From JBMNCQ01 sp049366715 (lineage in GTDB: Bacteria; Bacillota; Peptococcia; Peptococcales; BICA1-8), in NCBI GenBank assembly GCA_049366715.1, contig JBMNCQ010000033.1:1-64000 (forward strand): a DNA stretch of 64,000 nucleotides, in the 5' to 3' direction. Both the position numbers and the translations under genes were made by a program. Shown piece by piece: positions 34,272-43,161 of the stretch. The stretch's first letter is position 1. Every line of letters begins with the position of its first letter. The notes under the pieces were generated by a model that was given only the letters and a program-made list of their open reading frames with translations, made no database searches and had not been told where the DNA came from.

Positions 34272-35537
34272 ATGAATTACGTAATTATCGGAAACTCAGC
34301 TGCTGCCGTTGGTGCAGTTGAAGGCATCCGGAAAATAGATCAAAGCAATCCAATTACACTTATCTCCGATGAATCTTACCATACCTATTCCCGTCCTCTC
34401 ATATCTTATTATCTGGCGGGAAAAGTTACCGAAGAAAAAATGCGTTATCGGGAGGAAGATTTTTATACAAATAATCAGGTTACGCCTCTTTTAGGTCAGA
34501 AAGCGGTTGCTGTGGATACGGACAAAAAGGAGGTCGTGCTGGCCGGTCAGCAGAGAGTGGCCTATGATAAATTATTGATTGCTACAGGGGGGACACCTTT
34601 TATACCTCCCATGAAAGGTTTGGATAAAGGCGGTATATTTACATTTATCAAAATGGACGATGTGAAAAGCCTCAAAGAAACGGTGGTGTCCGGCCATAAA
34701 GCTGTTATTGTCGGTGCAGGTTTAATCGGCTTAAAGGCTGCCGAAGGATTAAACAGCCTGGGAGTGGATGTGACAATCGTAGAGCTTGCCGATAGAGTGC
34801 TGCCGGCAATTTTAGATGATGAAGCCGCTCTGATCGTCCGGAAGCATTTGGAGAAACAGGGTATTAAATTTGAATTGAACACCTCTGTTGAAGAAATAAC
34901 CGGTTCCCTTAAAGCGGACGGAGCGGTTCTGAAAAACGGTAAGGTCTGCCCGGCTGATTTAATCGTCATTGCCGTGGGGGTCAGACCCAATACCGAGGTG
35001 GTTAAAGGCTCTGATGTTGCGGTAAACAGGGGTATTGTGATTAATGAAAAGTGCCGGACCAATATTGCTGATGTATATGCGGCCGGGGATGCAGCCGAAG
35101 GCTATGATATTATCTATATGCAGCAAAGGGTACTGCCGATACTTCCCAATGCTTATCAGCAGGGAGAAACGGCGGGTTCCAATATGGCAGGTCAGGACCA
35201 GGTATTTGCAGGAGGCTTTGCCATGAATGCCATCGGCTTTTATGGTTTGCCGATGATTACCGCAGGTATTATTAAGCCTGAAGATGATCGTTATGAAGTG
35301 CTGGTAAAGTCCGTTCCCGAGCAAGGGTACTATAAAAAGATTGTCTTAAAAGATAATGTTATCAGGGGCTTTATTTATTTAAATCATGTTGACCGGGCGG
35401 GAATTATCACAAGCTTGATCAGGGAGAAAATCGATGTAGCGGATTTTAAGGAATCTCTTTTAAAAGACAATTTTGGATATGTTGATCTTCCCGAGCAGTT
35501 GAGAAAAAGCAGAATGTTAAGGGGAGGTATTGCCTGA
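34272..35537 (+). CDS. FAD-dependent pyridine nucleotide-disulfide-type oxidoreductase
   Basis: 421 residues. It has an N-terminal FAD loop (VIIGNSAAAVGAVEGIRK), a second dinucleotide loop VIVGAGLIGLKAAEGL for NAD(P)H at about 147, and the ADVYAAGDAAEG segment. It is closest in pattern to NADH:rubredoxin/nitrite reductase-type flavoproteins. It likely oxidises NAD(P)H and feeds the ferredoxin subunit, replacing GltD. AGGAGGAGGG precedes ATG; the next gene starts inside TGATG at its stop. Confidence 0.87.
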   Translation: MNYVIIGNSAAAVGAVEGIRKIDQSNPITLISDESYHTYSRPLISYYLAGKVTEEKMRYREEDFYTNNQVTPLLGQKAVAVDTDKKEVVLAGQQRVAYDKLLIATGGTPFIPPMKGLDKGGIFTFIKMDDVKSLKETVVSGHKAVIVGAGLIGLKAAEGLNSLGVDVTIVELADRVLPAILDDEAALIVRKHLEKQGIKFELNTSVEEITGSLKADGAVLKNGKVCPADLIVIAVGVRPNTEVVKGSDVAVNRGIVINEKCRTNIADVYAAGDAAEGYDIIYMQQRVLPILPNAYQQGETAGSNMAGQDQVFAGGFAMNAIGFYGLPMITAGIIKPEDDRYEVLVKSVPEQGYYKKIVLKDNVIRGFIYLNHVDRAGIITSLIREKIDVADFKESLLKDNFGYVDLPEQLRKSRMLRGGIA

Positions 35538-36280
35538 TGTCGGTGATCATTGATGCAAAGGGTATTTATTACAAAGAGTTAAATGAAAGAATAAGGGAGC
35601 TTCTGTGTTCGGGAATTAAAGAGCTGGTTTTGGATAATGTAAGCGGGCAGCGTTATATCGGTGATGGAATAACGGGGTCCCAGACAATTGTCATCAACGG
35701 CACTCCCGGTAATGACATGGCTGCTTATATGAATGGGTTAAAAATAGTGATTAACGGAAACGGTCAGGATGCCATCGGCAATACCATGAATGACGGGACA
35801 ATCATTATTCACGGTAATTCCGGTGATACCCTTGGTTATGCTTTAAGGGGCGGTGAAATTTACGTTAAGGGCAATGTAGGATATCGTGTCGGTATCCATA
35901 TGAAAGGCTATCAAGATAAAAATCCCGTCATTGTAGTCGGCGGTAAAGCCGGTGACTTCTTTGCCGAATATATGGCCGGGGGAGTTCAGATTGTACTTGG
36001 TTTAGGCTTAAAACCTGAAGAACGAATTGTCGGGGATTTCTGTGGCACGGGAATGCATGGCGGAGTTATTTATATCCGGGGGACAGTAGAGGAGCATCAG
36101 CTGGGCAAGGAAGTAAAGATTATGCCTGTTGACGCAGCGGATCAGGAAGTGATCAAAAAATATGTCGGCAACTATGCCGGTTATTTTGCTAAAGACGCCG
36201 CTGAAATCTTAACGAAAGAATTTATTAAATTAATCCCGTATAATACCCGTCCTTACGGAAATCTTTACGCAAAATATTAA
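35537..36280 (+). CDS. Glutamate synthase GXGXG (beta-helix) subunit
   Basis: 247 residues. Repeated glycine turns (GDGITGSQTIVINGTPGND, GNTMNDGTIIIHGNSGDTLG, GGEIYVKGNVGYRVG) match the C-terminal beta-helix of large-chain GltB, also found in FwdC. It has a structural role in holding the ammonia channel. It is coupled to the flavoprotein gene by a one-base TGATG overlap and closes the operon. Confidence 0.9.
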   Translation: MSVIIDAKGIYYKELNERIRELLCSGIKELVLDNVSGQRYIGDGITGSQTIVINGTPGNDMAAYMNGLKIVINGNGQDAIGNTMNDGTIIIHGNSGDTLGYALRGGEIYVKGNVGYRVGIHMKGYQDKNPVIVVGGKAGDFFAEYMAGGVQIVLGLGLKPEERIVGDFCGTGMHGGVIYIRGTVEEHQLGKEVKIMPVDAADQEVIKKYVGNYAGYFAKDAAEILTKEFIKLIPYNTRPYGNLYAKY

Positions 36281-36303
36281 ACTTGAGTAACCCCCTATCT
36301 TTG

Positions 36304-36332
36304 GCAAAGTCAAATGACTTTGCTTTTTTTTT
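36304..36332 (+). terminator. Terminator of the glutamate synthase operon
   Basis: GCAAAGTCA/TGACTTTGC stem with a 2-base loop core, then nine T. Confidence 0.93.
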
Positions 36333-36413
36333 GCGCTATACCATATCCGGCAAAACTGTGGTAACATAAAGTAACAATTAATTATATTGATATATAACAG
36401 GGAGTGAGTTATT

Positions 36414-38795
36414 GTGACAAATAACTTATTAAAGGATAATGTTTTTATTTTTGATGGTGCTATGGGTACAATGCTGCAGCAAAGAGGTCTGAAATCAGGG
36501 GCCTGCCCGGAATTAATGAATCTGAAAGAGCCGGAGATCATTAAAGAAGTGCATCTGGAGTATATCGGCAAAGGAGCGGATGTAATTTCAACCAATACTT
36601 TCGGGGCTAACTCTGTTAAACTGGGCGAATATAATTTAGCGGATAAAGTAGGAGAGATTAATAAAAAGGCAGTGGAAATTGCTAAAGCCGCCAGCCGGGG
36701 TACTAAGGTATTGGTAGCCGCCTCCGTAGGGCCTACGGGGCAATTTGTGGAGCCCCTGGGCAAACTGACCTTTGAGGAGGCTTACGGGATATACCAAGAA
36801 CAATTACAAGCACTAGCTGCTGCCGGTCCGGATCTTATTCTTTTTGAGACATTTAGTGATTTGGGGGAGATCAGGGCTGCTTTACTGGCGGCCAAAGATG
36901 TCTGTGAGATCCCTGTTATCTGCTCGCTAACGTATACGGGGGGGCGGACTCTGACCGGACTCAGCCCTCAGAGTGCGGCCGTAATTTTAGAAAGCCTGGG
37001 GGCTGATGCTGTAGGTGCTAATTGTTCGGGCGGACCTGAAGAACTCTACCCTGTTTTAAAGGAACTTGCGGAATATACCCGGCTTCCCTTATTAGTTCAG
37101 CCTAATGCCGGACTTCCCCAGTATAAGGATGGGCAAGTGTATTATCCCCTTGAGCCCGCCGGATTTATCAAGGCCTTAGAACCGTATTTTGCTTTAGGGG
37201 TAAATATCATTGGCTCTTGTTGTGGGAGTACACCTTTACATACCGAGCGGCTTAAACAGAGAGCCGCCGGTTATGCTCCCGTCCGGCCGGAGAATTTCTC
37301 AGGCAGCGCCCTGGCAAGCCGTGAACAGGTTGTAAAAATAGGCAGCGGCCAGTTACCAAAGGTAATTGGGGAGCGCATTAATCCCACCGCACGTAAAAAA
37401 CTGGCCGAAGCCTTAAGGCAGGAGGATTATAGTCTAATCCAGGAGGATGCCCAGGCTCAGATTGCCAAGGGAGCCCATTTACTGGACATTAACGTAGGGA
37501 CACACGGGATCAATGAAGTATTGACTATGAAAAAAATAGTAAATCTCCTTCAGCAAAATACGGAAGTTCCTTTGGTTATAGATTCAACGAACCCGGAGGT
37601 TATCGAGGCAGCCTTAAAAACATACCATGGTAAGGCGCTGGTAAACTCGGTTAATGGTGAGGAAGCCAGCTTAAATAAGATTCTGCCTATTATTAAAAGG
37701 TATGGAGCGGGAGTGATTTGTCTGACCTTAGATGAGCAGGGGATACCTCTCCGGGCAGAGGACCGCTTTTTAATTGCCGAAAGGATTATGAAGAAATGTA
37801 CTGCTGTGGGGATTCCTCACCAAGATCTTTATATCGATTGTCTGGTGATGACAGTAGGAACAGATGATAAAGCTCCCCGGGAAACACTCCGGGCCATCGG
37901 TATGGTTAAGGAGAAGCTGGGAGCAAATACGATCCTCGGGGTCAGCAATGTTTCCCACGGTCTGCCCAACAGGGGTAAGATTAACGCCGCATTTTTGGCA
38001 ATGGCCATCGGCCGGGGACTGGATTTGGCGATCATCAATCCTCAGGATGAAATCATGATGAATACCTGGCAGAGTGCGGCGTTATTAGCGGGCAGGGACC
38101 CGCGGGCCTTTAATTATCTCAGGTTTAACAGCAGTGAAGTTATCCAGGAGCAGAGAGTCACAGATGAGGAACCTTCCCTGGAAGTATTACAGCGGATGAT
38201 CATCAGGGGTTCCCAGGGTGTCGTGAAGGTGGTACAAGAACTTCTTGCCCGGGGGCAGAGGCCTTTGGAACTAATCAATCAGGGTTTGATTCCCGGTCTC
38301 AATATTGTAGGGGAAAAGTTTGCCCAGGGAGAGTATTTTTTACCCCAGTTAATGCTGAGTGCGGAAACGGCCCAGAAGGTCTTTGATATTTTAGAAAAGG
38401 AATGGGGCAGCGAGGAAAAAGTAGCAAAGGGCAAAGTTGTGATCGGTACGGTTAAAGGAGATGTTCATGATATCGGCAAGAATATGGTGGCGGTAATGTT
38501 AAAGAACCATGGCTATGAGGTTATTGATCTGGGTAAAAATGTCTCCCGGGAACAATTCTTAGAAGCTTTACAGGAGAATGAAGGGGAAATTCTGGCCCTT
38601 AGTTCCCTGATGACCACGACTATGCAGGAAATACCCGGAATTATTGCTTATGTGAAGGCCGGTCTGCCTAATACGAAAGTTATCGTAGGGGGAGCCGTTG
38701 TAACTGAGGACTTTGCTCTGGAGGTCGGAGCAAACGGATACGGGCAGGATGCAGTGGCTGCCGTAAAACTTGTTGATCAGTTGAGAGGGGAATAA
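36414..38795 (+). CDS. metH: B12-dependent methionine synthase, lacking the reactivation domain
   Basis: 793 residues. Homocysteine-binding barrel (about 1-290) with zinc cysteines in GANCSGGPEEL and GSCCGSTP. Pterin-binding barrel (about 315-570, VIGERINPTARKK ... DINVGTHG). Four-helix cap and B12 domain (about 580-793) with KGDVHDIGKNMVAVML, where His is the cobalt ligand. The SAM-binding activation domain found at the C terminus of E. coli MetH is missing and is encoded by the next gene. GTG start at 36414 with AGGGAGTG upstream. Confidence 0.92.
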   Translation: MTNNLLKDNVFIFDGAMGTMLQQRGLKSGACPELMNLKEPEIIKEVHLEYIGKGADVISTNTFGANSVKLGEYNLADKVGEINKKAVEIAKAASRGTKVLVAASVGPTGQFVEPLGKLTFEEAYGIYQEQLQALAAAGPDLILFETFSDLGEIRAALLAAKDVCEIPVICSLTYTGGRTLTGLSPQSAAVILESLGADAVGANCSGGPEELYPVLKELAEYTRLPLLVQPNAGLPQYKDGQVYYPLEPAGFIKALEPYFALGVNIIGSCCGSTPLHTERLKQRAAGYAPVRPENFSGSALASREQVVKIGSGQLPKVIGERINPTARKKLAEALRQEDYSLIQEDAQAQIAKGAHLLDINVGTHGINEVLTMKKIVNLLQQNTEVPLVIDSTNPEVIEAALKTYHGKALVNSVNGEEASLNKILPIIKRYGAGVICLTLDEQGIPLRAEDRFLIAERIMKKCTAVGIPHQDLYIDCLVMTVGTDDKAPRETLRAIGMVKEKLGANTILGVSNVSHGLPNRGKINAAFLAMAIGRGLDLAIINPQDEIMMNTWQSAALLAGRDPRAFNYLRFNSSEVIQEQRVTDEEPSLEVLQRMIIRGSQGVVKVVQELLARGQRPLELINQGLIPGLNIVGEKFAQGEYFLPQLMLSAETAQKVFDILEKEWGSEEKVAKGKVVIGTVKGDVHDIGKNMVAVMLKNHGYEVIDLGKNVSREQFLEALQENEGEILALSSLMTTTMQEIPGIIAYVKAGLPNTKVIVGGAVVTEDFALEVGANGYGQDAVAAVKLVDQLRGE

Positions 38796-38804
38796 ATTAC
38801 CATA

Positions 38805-39485
38805 ATGGGTGAGGTACAGGTGTTAAACTTTTTTAATGCTGATATTGATAGTGTTAAGCTGGCAGATACCGTACCTGAGCTGAAGGGCACGGCAGCGAAG
38901 CTGGCGGAGCTGAAGAAATATCTTAAACCGCAAATTTTCTGGCGGGAATTATTATTAGAAGAAATCCTTAACGGGGTGCTTATCTTTGACGGGGGCAGTT
39001 TCGAGATAGACAGTGCTTATGTTGCCCAGGGGCTGAAATATTGTAAAAAGGCTACTCTATATACCGTGACCTTAGGTCCTACCCTTCCCCAGTACAGCAG
39101 ATGCTGTTTAGCTGAGGGCAGGTTGTGGGAGGCCGCTGTTGCCGATATTTTCGGTTCTCAGGGGGTAGAAATAATCACGGAGAGATTTCAAGGGTATCTT
39201 AAGGGAAGATATTTACCCCAAGGCTTATTTGCAACGCTGCGTTTTAGTCCCGGTTACGGGGATTGGTCTCTTAGTGCCCAAAAGCAGATTATTCGTTATT
39301 TAGGAGCGGAAGATATCATTAAGGTCAGCGCTAACTTTCTTCTCGAACCGGTAAAATCTATCACAGCATTAGCAGGCTGGAGTAAATATCCCCAGTCCGG
39401 GGAGTATCCTCAGGGAGACCGCGGGAAAGGCTTCTGCCGGGGTGGCAGCTGCGCTTATTGTATTACCTGGGCCTGTAAAAAATAA
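38805..39485 (+). CDS. Separate MetH activation-domain-like protein
   Basis: 226 residues. TLRFSPGYGDWSLSAQKQI is the RxxPGY motif region by which the MetH activation domain binds SAM for reductive methylation of cob(II)alamin. A cysteine-rich tail (CRGGSCAYCITWAC) is an addition that might bind a metal or take part in electron transfer. It starts 10 bases after metH. The ribosome binding site for ATG 38805 is poor; GTG 38820, after GAGGT, is an alternative. Confidence 0.82.
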   Translation: MGEVQVLNFFNADIDSVKLADTVPELKGTAAKLAELKKYLKPQIFWRELLLEEILNGVLIFDGGSFEIDSAYVAQGLKYCKKATLYTVTLGPTLPQYSRCCLAEGRLWEAAVADIFGSQGVEIITERFQGYLKGRYLPQGLFATLRFSPGYGDWSLSAQKQIIRYLGAEDIIKVSANFLLEPVKSITALAGWSKYPQSGEYPQGDRGKGFCRGGSCAYCITWACKK

Positions 39486-39513
39486 AATTAGATTCGGGAA
39501 AAATATTTCTAAA

Positions 39514-39546
39514 ATGAGCTGCTGAAATTAAAATCAGCGGCTTTTA
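39514..39546 (+). terminator. Terminator after the methionine synthase genes
   Basis: AGCTGCTGA pairs with TCAGCGGCT (one G-U) followed by TTTT. Confidence 0.75.
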
Positions 39547-39692
39547 TGCATTTTGAAAATAGGATTTGAACAAGGAATTTAGTAAAAAAAAGGGAATAAA
39601 ACATTAAGTGTTAAAGATTATAAAACTTTGCAATATAAGCAGGCTCTTGACAAGGCTTAAAATTATGGTTAAATGGATTGAGGGAAAGCATA

Positions 39693-40508
39693 ATGAGGAG
39701 ACCAATTAGTTCTATTCATCCTGTTCTCTATTTTTTTAGTGTTTGGCTCAGAAGAACAAAAAGATATCTGACCTGGTATTTTGATAAGAAAAAATATGCA
39801 GGGGTTAAAATCACGGAGAAGCTCCCTTATAGAGTAAAGAAACATTCCTCGGTTCTGGTGAGAAAGCTGGGTAACAGTGATCTGCAGTTGCAATATAATA
39901 AGGTAGTTAATTTGAAAATTGCGGCCGCCAAGATTAACGGCATAATTATCAAGCCGGGGGAAACCTTTTCCTTTTGTAAAACTGTAGGCTTAACAACGAA
40001 CAGAAAAGGGTATCTTCCCGGCATGCTGCTTTCCAATGGTGAAGCAAAAACAGGGACAGGGGGAGGAATCTGCCAGATTGCCAACCTCATTCATTGGCTG
40101 GTTATTCATAGTCCTTTAACTTTGACGGAAAGACATCATCATAGTTTTGATCCCTTTCCTGATGACAGACGGGTTATACCCTTCGGAAGCGGGGCTTCGG
40201 TATATTATAACTATCTGGATTATCAATTTACCAATACTACTCCCTACACTTTTCAGATTAACCTTTGGTTTACGGAAAAATGTTTAGAAGGAGACTTAAG
40301 GATTAGTCAGCAATTGAGCTATGTTTATCATGTATTTGAAAAGGGTCATCAGTTTCTGAAAATTAATGGTGAATATTTTAGAAAGAATGAGATTTGGCGG
40401 GATAAAATAGTAAGATACCGTGATACGGTATTAGAAACCGAATTAGTCACCAGGAATTTTGCTAAGGTAAAGTACATTCCCGAAAATTATATAGAGGATT
40501 ACAACTAA
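39693..40508 (+). CDS. VanW family protein
   Basis: 271 residues. INGIIIKPGETFSFCKTVG and GGGICQIANLIHWLV are the VanW signature; RHHHSFDPFP follows. Found in vancomycin-resistance clusters but mostly outside them, function unsolved. No van ligase or VanH/X is nearby, so resistance is not implied. The frame starts at TTG 39678, but ATG 39693 after GAGGGAAAG is preferred. Confidence 0.87.
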   Translation: MRRPISSIHPVLYFFSVWLRRTKRYLTWYFDKKKYAGVKITEKLPYRVKKHSSVLVRKLGNSDLQLQYNKVVNLKIAAAKINGIIIKPGETFSFCKTVGLTTNRKGYLPGMLLSNGEAKTGTGGGICQIANLIHWLVIHSPLTLTERHHHSFDPFPDDRRVIPFGSGASVYYNYLDYQFTNTTPYTFQINLWFTEKCLEGDLRISQQLSYVYHVFEKGHQFLKINGEYFRKNEIWRDKIVRYRDTVLETELVTRNFAKVKYIPENYIEDYN

Positions 40509-40529
40509 ATGGATCTTTGCGCATCATAA

Positions 40530-40562
40530 AAGGGGCACCTGTCAGGGTGCCCTTGCTATTTT
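40530..40562 (+). terminator. Terminator after vanW
   Basis: AGGGGCACC/GGGTGCCCT stem, then TGCTATTTT. Confidence 0.75.
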
Positions 40563-40626
40563 GGAACATCAATAACGGTACCGGAATATCCTACAAGTAA
40601 ATAAAAGGTTTCAGCGGAGGTATGTC

Positions 40627-41544
40627 ATGAAGAATAACAGCTTAATTCTGGCCTACGTACCTAATTTTAAAGGGAATTCCTTATCGGTTGTAGAGCTTGT
40701 TGCGGCTAAAAAGTTAACAGATATCCCTGTTGGTCACGGACCGGTAGCTGTCGCTGTAAGCAATGACAGAAGATATGCTTTTGTTGCAAATTTCCTTGAT
40801 GCAACAGTTTCCGTAATAAAAATATACGGCAACAGGGTGATTAAAACAATTAATCTGAACCAAGGCCTTAATAAGGCGGCAAATCCTCAGGGCATAGCAG
40901 TCACTGCCGATTATCTTTATGTAGCAAACTATGGCAGCCACAATATTTCAGTACTGGATATTAACCGGGGAAAAGTACTGACCACCATATCCCTGGGCGG
41001 TGGCGGGGTAAGCATTGAGTTGACAAAATGTAAGGAATTTGCCTATGTTGCCCTTCCCCTCCTGAATCAGGTAGCGGTGGTGGATCTTAATGTGAACCTG
41101 GTAATCAAATATATCCCCGTAGGCTCTAATCCGGAAGCCTTGGACATCGACAAAGTAAAATCCCTCTCCCTTGTTACGAACTACGGGTCTAATAGTCTAT
41201 CAATCATTAATACACTATTGGCCGAATCGTCTCCTCATACGATACCTGTCGGGGCAGGTCCCTGCGGGGTAGTAATGGACAGCAGGAAAAAGGTAGCTTA
41301 TGTAACCAATCAATTAGCGAATAATGTATCAGTTGTTAATTTATTTGCCCGCCAAAAATTATGGACCACAATACCTGTCGGTACCGGTCCCCGGGGATTG
41401 AAATTAACATCCGACGGTACGCTTTTGGCAATAGCAAATAATGCCGGGAACAGTCTGACGATAATTGATACCGTCACTAATCTGGTAACAGCTACCGTTC
41501 CGGTAGGTCAGGGCCCTCTCTACCCGGCGGTTATTGAAATATAA
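40627..41544 (+). CDS. YVTN-type beta-propeller protein
   Basis: 305 residues made of about seven 40-residue blades, each with a V.N...N.VSVI/I.T...V..I.VG.GP pattern (for example YAFVANFLDATVSVIKIYG and YVTNQLANNVSVVNLF). This is the YncE/YVTN repeat fold. There is no signal peptide, although many homologues are exported. Ligand or function unknown. GGAGGT lies 5 bases before ATG 40627. Confidence 0.85.
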   Translation: MKNNSLILAYVPNFKGNSLSVVELVAAKKLTDIPVGHGPVAVAVSNDRRYAFVANFLDATVSVIKIYGNRVIKTINLNQGLNKAANPQGIAVTADYLYVANYGSHNISVLDINRGKVLTTISLGGGGVSIELTKCKEFAYVALPLLNQVAVVDLNVNLVIKYIPVGSNPEALDIDKVKSLSLVTNYGSNSLSIINTLLAESSPHTIPVGAGPCGVVMDSRKKVAYVTNQLANNVSVVNLFARQKLWTTIPVGTGPRGLKLTSDGTLLAIANNAGNSLTIIDTVTNLVTATVPVGQGPLYPAVIEI

Positions 41545-41638
41545 TCACATATTGGGCGGACCGGCAGGCAGTTCCCGGCCGGACTTTTCCCTTTGCCGTA
41601 AGCATCCGGGCTGCCGAAGAGTTCTTTACACAAGTGTG

Positions 41639-41716
41639 ACTTACCGTCAGAGCCCCGGTAAGTCCCGGGAATAAAGCCGGCAAGGTATGACACGATTTTA
41701 CATGTCATACCTTGCC
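41639..41716. repeat. Two inverted repeats between the beta-propeller and YkuD genes
   Basis: ACTTACCG (41639)/CGGTAAGT (41656) and a longer perfect pair GGCAAGGTATGACA (41679-41692)/TGTCATACCTTGCC (41703-41716). The second lies 12 bases after the minus-strand YkuD gene's stop and between convergent genes. Neither has a T tract. A Rho-independent role is doubtful; mRNA 3'-end protection is possible. Confidence 0.7.
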
Positions 41717-41728
41717 AACTTAGGAAAC

Positions 41729-42331
41729 TTAAGGCAGATTGATTAACTGACCTACATGCAGGTTATTAGGATCAATATTTGGATTTGCTTTAATAAGTTC
41801 ATTTAAGGGTACATTCATTCTTTCCGATATGGACCATAAAGTATCGCCTGATTTTATTTGATATGTTTTTCGAGCTGAATGGTCACTGTTATTAGGGGCA
41901 CTATAATTATTATTAGGCGTATTATAATTGTAGCTGGGGGCTTGATAGTCGTTATAATTTGCAGGCGGGCTAGAGCCGCCGTTTGTGATAATCACCTTTG
42001 TTCCCAAGCTTACCCTGGTAAAAAGTTCTTCCACATGATGATTATACATTCTTACACATCCATGGGAAATAGCCTTACCTATGGAACTGGGGTTGTTCGT
42101 TCCGTGGACTCCATATCCGGGATTGTTTAAGCCCATCCAGCGGGTCCCAAAGACACTATCATAATTTAAGATTTTTTTATTTATTATAGACCATTCCCCC
42201 ACCGGACTCGGGGTTGAAGGTTTTCCAATGGCAACCGGATAACTGCCTGCGAGGGTGCTGCCTTGATAATGGGAAAGCTGGCGGCGGATTAAGTCAATTT
42301 CAATGTAGCCGCTTCGGGTTAATCTAAACAT
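41729..42331 (-). CDS. L,D-transpeptidase (YkuD) with C-terminal LysM
   Basis: 200 residues. The YkuD domain (about 1-115) has the catalytic HGTNNPSSIGKAISHGCVRM (Cys and both His present). An Asn/Tyr/Pro-rich linker (about 125-150) leads to a LysM (about 152-198, YQIKSGDTLWSISERMNV). No signal peptide, as in B. subtilis YkuD, which is a spore-associated protein. Likely makes 3-3 cross-links in spore peptidoglycan. GAGGTGAG precedes the ATG at 42331, and a sigma-K-like promoter lies upstream. Confidence 0.9.
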   Translation of the reverse strand: MFRLTRSGYIEIDLIRRQLSHYQGSTLAGSYPVAIGKPSTPSPVGEWSIINKKILNYDSVFGTRWMGLNNPGYGVHGTNNPSSIGKAISHGCVRMYNHHVEELFTRVSLGTKVIITNGGSSPPANYNDYQAPSYNYNTPNNNYSAPNNSDHSARKTYQIKSGDTLWSISERMNVPLNELIKANPNIDPNNLHVGQLINLP

Positions 42332-42363
42332 AATTATCTCACCTCTTTAAATCAATGGTGAAA

Positions 42364-42393
42364 TATTATATGAAAAGCGGGCCGGAAATGTGT
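42364..42393 (-). promoter_or_regulatory. Sigma-K-like promoter of the YkuD/LysM gene
   Basis: On the minus strand ACAC, 17 bases, then CATATAATA: full match to AC-N17-CATAnnnTA, about 35 bases before the start codon. Confidence 0.65.
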
Positions 42394-42425
42394 CCCCGAT
42401 CCCAAAAACAAATTTTTTGCGCCGC

Positions 42426-42464
42426 AAAATAAAACAAAGTAGAGATTTGCTATTCCCTACTTTG
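42426..42464 (-). terminator. Terminator of the metQNI operon
   Basis: CAAAGTAG/CTACTTTG stem, on the minus strand followed by TTTTATTTTG. Confidence 0.8.
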
Positions 42465-42474
42465 CTTTTCAAAC

Positions 42475-43161
42475 TTACTTTTTGAGTTTTTTAGCTAGGG
42501 AATTGCCAAAGGTTTGAATTCCCTGCACCATAATAATCAGGACTACAAGGGTAGCCAGCATCACATCCCCCTCATAACGTTGATAGCCGTAGCGGATGGC
42601 CAGATCCCCTAAACCGCCGCCGCCTACGACACCGGCCATGGCCGAGGCTCCTATTAAACTGATCGCAGAAATCGTGAAGCCCAGAATTAAAGTAGGCCTG
42701 GTTTCTTTTAAAAGCACTTTATTTATTATTTGTCCGGGGCTGGCGCCCATTGCTAAAAAGGCATCAATTATTCCTTTATTAACCTCCAAAAGGGCGGATT
42801 CCGTTACCCTGGCGATAAAGGGAGCGGTAAAAATAACCAGGGGAACCACGGCGCCTTTTAACTGAATAGTGGTACCGGCGATGAACCTGGTAAAAGGCAT
42901 GATCGCAAATAGCAGAATGATAAAAGGGATGGCTCTGATCATATTTATGATCACATTGGCAGCTTTATAAAAGAGAGGTTTTTCCCAGATATGACCCGGT
43001 CTGGTGATAACCAGCAGAACACCTAAAGGGACCCCGATCACAGCAGCTATCGACAAGGCAATGACGACCATCAGCATAGTCTCATAGGTTGCTTTAGCTA
43101 AGGGAGGTGCTATTTCAGCGGCACGTAATAAAACTTGGTTCCAGATGTTAGTATCCTGCAT
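42475..43161 (-). CDS. metI: Methionine ABC transporter permease MetI
   Basis: 228 residues, five to six hydrophobic segments. The EAA-type loop ESALLEVNKGIIDAFLAMGASPGQIINKVLL is that of MetI. It pairs with MetN to import methionine. Its start overlaps the end of metN by 14 bases. Last gene of the S-box operon, followed by a terminator. Confidence 0.93.
   Translation of the reverse strand: MQDTNIWNQVLLRAAEIAPPLAKATYETMLMVVIALSIAAVIGVPLGVLLVITRPGHIWEKPLFYKAANVIINMIRAIPFIILLFAIMPFTRFIAGTTIQLKGAVVPLVIFTAPFIARVTESALLEVNKGIIDAFLAMGASPGQIINKVLLKETRPTLILGFTISAISLIGASAMAGVVGGGGLGDLAIRYGYQRYEGDVMLATLVVLIIMVQGIQTFGNSLAKKLKK

Noticed and set aside
39693..40508. Vancomycin resistance because of VanW
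   Set aside because: VanW-type proteins are widespread, and no vanHAX or vanRS genes are in the window.
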